Shown here: piece after piece, positions 1-3,662 of the stretch | Layout of the letters: every line of letters starts with the position of its first letter | How positions within the stretch are numbered: position 1 is the stretch's first letter | DNA from: an uncultured Collinsella sp. | GTDB lineage: Bacteria; Actinomycetota; Coriobacteriia; Coriobacteriales; Coriobacteriaceae | Direction: 5' to 3' | Assembly (NCBI GenBank): GCA_902489965.1 | Contig: CABUCA010000094.1 | Location: forward strand, 1 to 5,716 | DNA length: 5,716 nucleotides | Notes under the pieces: model-generated | What the model was told of the DNA's origin: nothing | What the model saw: the letters and a program-made list of their open reading frames with translations, nothing else | The model's database searches: none | Translations under genes and position numbers: made by a program

Positions 1-746
1 CTCGCCTTAAAGCCCGTCGAGTTCGGAACCGTCATCTCCACATCGCCCGAGCCCACACTCACGTCCATCGACTTCGTGGGGGCCGGGTAAAGCTCGAACG
101 TCACATCGCCCGAACCGACCTCGGCATTCAGGGTATCGGTCACGGTGCCCGTAAACTCAACGTCTCCCGAGTCCAGAGTCAGGTTGAGATCATGACACGC
201 AATGCCCGCGACCGTCAGATCACCCGATCCTACATTCGCTGTAATGCCCACCATGTTATCGGCAACTTTGCGCGGCAGTTCGACGGTAACCGTGCGGTCA
301 ATGGCGCGCTCGTCATCGCAATCGAACTGGCGAATCTTGAGCGTAGAACCCTTGATTTCGGCCAGGTTCTGGGTTGCCGCATCGAAGGCAACGGTCCCCG
401 TTGCCACGCGACCGCTTTCAATCACGCGCACTGGCCCGCCGGAGACGTGTTTGACCTCGACCGTGCCCGACGTCACGTCCAAGTCAAGCGATGTGAACGC
501 GTCGGCATCAAACGTTTCGCTCGAAAGCTGTTGAGGCCGAGCGGAATAGTTACCGCTATCCAAAAGATCGTCCTCGTCAAGCGCATCGCCCATACCAGAC
601 AAGCCAGATGCAATATTGTCGAGGTCCCACAGTCCATCGAAGGGAATCAATGTGCGCGAAATGCCAAAGACAAGCCCGATGATGAGCACAAACGCTCCGA
701 TGCCGACGCCCAGGCGCAGCTTGGATTCATGCGAAAGCTTCATCAT
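1..746 (-). CDS. DUF4097-like single-pass membrane protein, partial (C-terminus beyond the left edge)
   Basis: This reading frame is open from its start to the left edge, so 248 N-terminal residues are visible and the C-terminus is missing. A short basic N-terminus is followed by one hydrophobic segment (about residues 12-29), read as a membrane anchor or uncleaved signal. An acidic linker (about 55-63) leads into a beta-strand-rich domain from about residue 80. There the motif SGD followed by alternating hydrophobics recurs at about residues 174, 193, 212 and 233, a spacing of 19-21 residues. This is the pattern of DUF4097 / putative-adhesin beta-repeat domains, which probably fold outside the membrane; their molecular function is not established. 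The start ATG (744-746) overlaps the TGA of the upstream XRE gene as ATGA, and an AGAGGG lies six bases before it; a second ATG follows directly. The overlap implies co-transcription and translational coupling. Family assignment is by pattern only. Confidence 0.82.
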   Translation of the reverse strand, partial: MMKLSHESKLRLGVGIGAFVLIIGLVFGISRTLIPFDGLWDLDNIASGLSGMGDALDEDDLLDSGNYSARPQQLSSETFDADAFTSLDLDVTSGTVEVKHVSGGPVRVIESGRVATGTVAFDAATQNLAEIKGSTLKIRQFDCDDERAIDRTVTVELPRKVADNMVGITANVGSGDLTVAGIACHDLNLTLDSGDVEFTGTVTDTLNAEVGSGDVTFELYPAPTKSMDVSVGSGDVEMTVPNSTGFKA

Positions 747-1465
747 TCGTCACCCTCTTTGGCACATGGCTCAGCGGTGACCGCGGTGGCCACGTCAGCA
801 TCAGGTTCCGCAGAAGTATCCTTCCCCTGGGCCTTGACCGCCACCGGCGCCGGACCAACCTGGATATCCCCACGCGCCCAATCACCATCGAGCGCACGTG
901 CCACCCAGTGATAGATAGGAATCGTAAAGAAGATCAGTGCGGGAAAGGGGCTGGCACCAACCAGGAACATCAGTAAAAAGAACAGTAGCCAACACACGGC
1001 CCAATACGGGAACGACTGGAACGGGCCCTTCACCGGAGTCGAGCCAACCGCGGTGCCACTCGTCGCCTGCGCCGTAGCGGCATTGGCGGCCTGCGCACTC
1101 CAGCTTGCCGCTTGCGCCGCCTTGGCCGCAGCATCACTCGCCTGCGTTGCCGCCTCGGTAGCGCGCGCCGCCGCCTCATGGGTGCGAGCACGCTCTGCCG
1201 CCTCGGCCTCGCGCTGACGGGCGCGGTCCTCGTTCTCAAACTCGATATCGTCCTCGATCTCGTCGCTCGGATTGAGCAGCTCGTCTAGGCTCACGCCATA
1301 GAGTTTGGCGAGTGAGATCAGGTTCTCGGTATCGGGCGAGCTCTCCGCGCGCTCCCATTTACTGACTGCCTGGCGCGACAGCCCCAGCTTTCGCGCCAGC
1401 CCTTCTTGGCTAAAACCCTTGCTGCGACGAAGGTCGGCGAGCCGCTGCGCAGTTTCTACATTCAT
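743..1465 (-). CDS. XRE-family transcriptional regulator with C-terminal membrane hairpin
   Basis: The protein is 240 residues long. Residues 5-62 form a Cro/C1-type helix-turn-helix: a first helix ending LRRSKGFSQ, then LARKLGLSRQAVSKWE with the recognition helix at about 30-39, then a conserved NLISLAKLYGVSLDELL segment. An acidic stretch (67-80) leads into a strongly alanine-rich, probably helical or coiled-coil region (about 80-136). Two hydrophobic segments follow (about 153-170 and 172-190), and then a polar tail of about 50 residues. The layout predicts a DNA-binding domain held at the inner face of the membrane. The ATG at 1465 is preferred over an upstream in-frame start at 1714 because a near-perfect Shine-Dalgarno sits just before it and the helix-turn-helix begins at once; the 83 extra residues look non-coding. 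It overlaps the DUF4097-like gene by four bases. Its target is unknown; regulation of its own operon in response to envelope state is inference. Confidence 0.88.
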   Translation of the reverse strand: MNVETAQRLADLRRSKGFSQEGLARKLGLSRQAVSKWERAESSPDTENLISLAKLYGVSLDELLNPSDEIEDDIEFENEDRARQREAEAAERARTHEAAARATEAATQASDAAAKAAQAASWSAQAANAATAQATSGTAVGSTPVKGPFQSFPYWAVCWLLFFLLMFLVGASPFPALIFFTIPIYHWVARALDGDWARGDIQVGPAPVAVKAQGKDTSAEPDADVATAVTAEPCAKEGDE

Positions 1466-1468
1466 GGT

Positions 1469-1475
1469 TCCTCCT
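1469..1475 (-). promoter_or_regulatory. Ribosome binding site of the XRE regulator gene
   Basis: On the minus strand AGGAGGA is followed by ACC and then the ATG at 1465. This near-perfect anti-Shine-Dalgarno match decides the start in favour of the 240-residue protein, although the spacing is on the short side. Confidence 0.8.
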
Positions 1476-1583
1476 ATGTGATGCCAGCCGTGCCGCCGGA
1501 CCGTTTTTGTTCTTAAGGCGCCTTGCACAGTTAAAAATCTATCCGCCACCGCCAAAAGCATGCCACCTATTCTAGTGAGATTT

Positions 1584-1614
1584 TTGACAACCGGCGGTTG
1601 CGGGCACATATGAG
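1584..1614 (+). promoter_or_regulatory. Possible promoter for the Trm9-like methyltransferase gene
   Basis: A perfect TTGACA (1584-1589) is followed after 19 bases by TATGAG (4 of 6 matches to TATAAT), or after 17 bases by CATATG (3 of 6). The -10 element is weak either way. If real, it gives a leader of about 110 bases before the GTG at 1733. An alternative pair, TTGTCC (1657-1662) with TAGTAT (1681-1686) at an 18-base spacing, lies nearer to the gene. Neither can be decided by eye. Confidence 0.3.
1588..1600. repeat. Perfect 13-base palindrome, candidate operator
   Basis: CAACCG-G-CGGTTG is perfectly symmetric around base 1594. It begins inside the TTGACA hexamer on the plus strand. No T-run follows on either strand in the position expected for an intrinsic terminator, so an operator is more likely than a terminator. 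A natural candidate ligand is the neighbouring XRE protein, but that is inference. Confidence 0.4.
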
Positions 1615-1681
1615 CTGCGGAAATGTGTCCAAACAAAGCAATGACCCACGGCTCGGTTGTCCCCGTTGCGGCGTTAACGGT

Positions 1682-1695
1682 AGTATGGTCATACT
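1682..1695. repeat. 14-base inverted repeat AGTATG-GT-CATACT, candidate operator
   Basis: Two 6-base arms, perfectly complementary, are separated by two bases. The element lies about 38 bases upstream of the methyltransferase start and overlaps possible -10 hexamers (TAGTAT at 1681-1686, CATACT at 1690-1695). That position suits a repressor site. The size and symmetry fit dimeric helix-turn-helix regulators, but no binding partner can be assigned from sequence. Confidence 0.35.
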
Positions 1696-1715
1696 GTTTA
1701 TTCCGCACCGCCAAC

Positions 1716-1723
1716 GGAGGGAG
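1716..1723 (+). promoter_or_regulatory. Ribosome binding site deciding the GTG start of the methyltransferase
   Basis: GGAGGGAG ends nine bases before GTG at 1733. No comparable site precedes the in-frame upstream candidates, TTG at 1598 or ATG at 1685, so GTG is the preferred start. Confidence 0.65.
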
Positions 1724-1732
1724 TCCCGCGCC

Positions 1733-2605
1733 GTGAACCGCGATTTCGCCTCATCGCTCATCCAGCTCAACAATACGTTCTATCGCGAGCACTCCGCCTC
1801 CTTTTCCGATACGCGCCAGGCCCCGTGGCCCGGCTGGGTGCGCACCATGGACATTGCGCTCGAACAGCTCGACGTCGCCACGATCGAGCATCCCGTCCGC
1901 GTCTTCGATCTCGCCTGCGGCAATATGCGATTCGAGAACTTTGCCGCCGGCGGCGCACTTGCCGCCAAGGGCGTCGACGGTGCAAATCCCTCGGCAGATG
2001 CCAGCTGCCCGTTTGAGTTCTATGGTGTCGACTCGTGCCAAGACCTGGCCATCGATGCACGTGGTCACGCCCTGCGCATTCCCAACCTGCACTTCCAGGA
2101 ACTCGACGTGCTCGATGCCCTCATGAGGCTCAACCCCGCCGAGACGCCCGACGTGCTTTTCGATGCCCCGCTCGCCGACATCTCGGTCTGCTTTGGCTTT
2201 ATGCACCACGTGCCGTCGTGCGAGTACCGCGTACGCGTGCTCGACGCCCTGGTGCGGCAAACGCGCCCGGGCGGCATCATCGCCATCAGCTTTTGGGAGT
2301 TTATGAACGACGAGCGCATGGCGCGCAAGGCCGTTCGAGCCGAAGCCCGCGCCGAGCTCACCCCGCCGTTTGAGGGTTACGATTCCGCGCAGTTTGAAGT
2401 CGGCGACCACCTCATTGGCTGGCAAAACGACCGCCACGCCTACCGCTATTGCCATCACTTTGACGATCAGCAGATCACCGAGCTGGTGCGCGGCGTGCGT
2501 ACGTTCTACAAGAGCGGCGAGGTCCCCGTGCGCGAGCTTGAGCGCTTCCATGCCGACGGTCGCAGCGGCGAGCTCAACCGCTATGTAATCCTCAAGCGCC
2601 TGTAG
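1733..2605 (+). CDS. Class I SAM-dependent methyltransferase, Trm9/ALKBH8-like
   Basis: The protein has 290 residues from the GTG start. An N-terminal NNTFYREHSASFSDTR, continuing APWPGW (to residue 35), resembles the hallmark of the Trm9/ALKBH8 methyltransferase family, where a FS-TR-x-x-PWP segment precedes the SAM-binding domain. Motif I is VFDLACGN (57-64); a likely motif II acidic residue is D100 in YGVD; SVCFGFMHHVP (151-161) fits motif IV; and RPGGIIAISFWEF (178-190) fits the post-motif strand. RYCHHF followed by a helix (238-251) resembles the Y-H-x-F/Y segment near the Trm9 C-terminus. In eukaryotes these enzymes methylate carboxymethyl-uridine at the tRNA wobble position. The bacterial substrate here is unknown, and a different RNA or small molecule is possible. 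The class I fold is nearly certain; the Trm9 resemblance is from remembered motifs. The extended reading frame back to 1598 is rejected because the ribosome binding site supports 1733. Confidence 0.87.
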   Translation: MNRDFASSLIQLNNTFYREHSASFSDTRQAPWPGWVRTMDIALEQLDVATIEHPVRVFDLACGNMRFENFAAGGALAAKGVDGANPSADASCPFEFYGVDSCQDLAIDARGHALRIPNLHFQELDVLDALMRLNPAETPDVLFDAPLADISVCFGFMHHVPSCEYRVRVLDALVRQTRPGGIIAISFWEFMNDERMARKAVRAEARAELTPPFEGYDSAQFEVGDHLIGWQNDRHAYRYCHHFDDQQITELVRGVRTFYKSGEVPVRELERFHADGRSGELNRYVILKRL

Positions 2606-2643
2606 GCACCGACGACTCGCCGCCGGGCCGCACCACATCTTTC

Positions 2644-2668
2644 GGGCAAACTATGCCCACCCTTTTTT
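2644..2668 (+). terminator. Weak candidate intrinsic terminator after the methyltransferase gene
   Basis: A GC-rich hairpin GGGCA-AACTA-TGCCC (2644-2658) is followed, after ACCC, by six T residues (2663-2668). The stem is only five base pairs and the T-run starts four bases after it, so termination may be partial. If it works, it would uncouple the methyltransferase from the downstream trmB-like gene. Confidence 0.4.
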
Positions 2669-2675
2669 CAACCCA

Positions 2676-2707
2676 TTGACGGAACGCGCAGCTATGCGTT
2701 CCATACT
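2676..2707 (+). promoter_or_regulatory. Possible promoter and inverted repeat upstream of the trmB-like gene
   Basis: TTGACG (2676-2681) is a good -35 match, but the best -10-like hexamer, CATACT (2702-2707), is 20 bases away, which is longer than usual. Between them is an inverted repeat, GGAACGC (2681-2687) and GCGTTCC (2696-2702), with an 8-base loop. It could be a regulator site over the promoter or a hairpin in the leader RNA. Confidence 0.25.
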
Positions 2708-2714
2708 TATGACC

Positions 2715-2720
2715 AAGGAG
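2715..2720 (+). promoter_or_regulatory. Ribosome binding site of the trmB-like gene
   Basis: AAGGAG lies four bases upstream of the ATG at 2725. It is a clear Shine-Dalgarno match and supports this start, which also leaves the usual short TrmB N-terminus before the SAM-binding domain. Confidence 0.75.
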
Positions 2721-2724
2721 CCTC

Positions 2725-3564
2725 ATGGGAGCCGTCCACGTTCGCACGCCTAAGAACTTTGTGCTCGAAGAGCGCCTGGAGCGCTACGTCGATGCGATTG
2801 AGACGAACCCTGAAATCTATGCCGGAGATTGGCGCGAGGCCTGTGCGCCAGTTGGCAGCAAGCCCTTTGAACACCTTCACCTGGACCTTGGCTGTGGCAA
2901 GGGAACGTACCTTGTAGAGCGCGCGGCCCACGAGCCAAACACCCTCTTTATCGGTATGGACCAGGAGCCCATCTGTATCGCCTATGCCGCGCAGAAAATC
3001 TGCAAGCAGGAACTGACCAACGCACTCGTCCTGCCCCGAGGCGCTGCATCGCTGCCGCAGGTGTTTGCCACAGGCGAGCTCGATGCCATCACCATCAACT
3101 TTCCCACGCCGCAGCCCAAGGCCAAGCACGCCAAAAAGCGCCTCGTCCATGTCGACCATCTGATGCTCTACCGCCCGCTCTTTGCAGCCGGCGCCACCGT
3201 CACGCTGCGCACCGACAGCAAGCCATTGCGCGACTACGCCCTAGGGCAGTTTACCGCGGCCGGCTACGACACACTTTGGGTAAGCGACAACGTCCGCCGC
3301 GACCATCCCGAGCACCCCGAGACCGAATATGAATGCCGCACGCGCGAGATGGGCGCCGTCGTCTATGGCATTTGCGCCACACCCGGTGCGCAGCCCACCG
3401 ACAATCAGCTCGCGGCGGGCCGCGCGCAGGAGCAAAGCCTTGCCTGCTACCTGCCCGATAACCTCGATGAGCTCACCTATGTACCTCTGGGCATGGAAGA
3501 GGCCGTCGAGAACTTTAAGAACCGCGCCCGTAAAGGCAAGAAGCGCCTGCCGCAAGAGCACTAA
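2725..3564 (+). CDS. trmB: tRNA (guanine-N7-)-methyltransferase, TrmB family
   Basis: TrmB uses SAM to methylate N7 of guanosine, normally G46 in the variable loop of tRNA. The protein has 279 residues. SAM motif I is LDLGCGKG (53-60); IGMD (76-79) ends the second strand; ITINFPTPQPKAKHAKKRLV (122-141) is the counterpart of the TrmB signature usually written FPDPW-x-K-x-RH-x-KRR; RTD (162-164) and TEYE (200-203, followed by R206) match the conserved TD and TEYE/TKFE segments. The histidine and basic cluster of the signature are kept, but the acidic D and aromatic W of FPDPW are T128 and Q130 here. The family is usually about 210-240 residues; the extra length is a C-terminal tail from about residue 222 that ends in a lysine/arginine-rich stretch and could bind RNA. 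Activity is likely but not certain because of the altered motif. Confidence 0.88.
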   Translation: MGAVHVRTPKNFVLEERLERYVDAIETNPEIYAGDWREACAPVGSKPFEHLHLDLGCGKGTYLVERAAHEPNTLFIGMDQEPICIAYAAQKICKQELTNALVLPRGAASLPQVFATGELDAITINFPTPQPKAKHAKKRLVHVDHLMLYRPLFAAGATVTLRTDSKPLRDYALGQFTAAGYDTLWVSDNVRRDHPEHPETEYECRTREMGAVVYGICATPGAQPTDNQLAAGRAQEQSLACYLPDNLDELTYVPLGMEEAVENFKNRARKGKKRLPQEH

Positions 3565-3662
3565 CTTCACGCGCCCATTTCCTGCATTTTCTCGCGCGCT
3601 GGCACCCCGCGCCGCCGCTACGCCATAATAGTTGGCGGGCAATCGCGAGAGAAAGCAAACAC

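Larger units (their letters stand above)
1466..1732. promoter_or_regulatory. Divergent intergenic region between the XRE gene and the methyltransferase gene
   Basis: This 267-bp stretch separates two divergently transcribed genes and should contain promoters for both. Visible elements are a palindrome AAGGCGCCTT (1515-1524, inside the XRE leader), a 13-base palindrome (1588-1600), a TTGACA hexamer on the plus strand (1584-1589), a 14-base palindrome (1682-1695), and the two ribosome binding sites at its ends. I could not find a convincing -35/-10 pair for the minus-strand genes. TTGTCA and TAGAAT both occur there, but only ten bases apart. Confidence 0.6.

Noticed and set aside
192..911. A 239-codon plus-strand open frame crossing the DUF4097-like and XRE genes.
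   Set aside because: The minus-strand frames show a membrane anchor, SGD repeats and an XRE protein with a coupled start. The plus-strand product has no domain-like pattern.
1466..1714. An 83-residue N-terminal extension of the XRE regulator.
   Set aside because: AGGAGGA directly before the ATG at 1465, the immediate start of the helix-turn-helix and the lack of domain-like sequence upstream all argue for the shorter protein.
1598..1732. An N-terminal extension of the methyltransferase with two cysteine pairs (GCPRCG) that looks slightly like a zinc ribbon.
   Set aside because: It lacks a ribosome binding site and covers the divergent promoter region and both palindromes. A good Shine-Dalgarno favours GTG at 1733.
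1751..2638. A 295-codon open frame on the minus strand opposite the Trm9-like methyltransferase gene.
   Set aside because: It is the antisense shadow of a gene with clear methyltransferase motifs, has no evident ribosome binding site and shows no recognisable domain.
2709..2753. A 14-codon open frame overlapping the trmB ribosome binding site and start, a possible leader peptide.
   Set aside because: It has no ribosome binding site of its own, contains that of trmB and shows no attenuation-type codon run.
3590..3650. Complementary arms TCTCGCG (3590-3596) and CGCGAGA (3644-3650) between trmB and the helicase gene.
   Set aside because: The 47-base loop and lack of a T-run make a terminator unlikely, and a 7-base match in GC-rich sequence can arise by chance.
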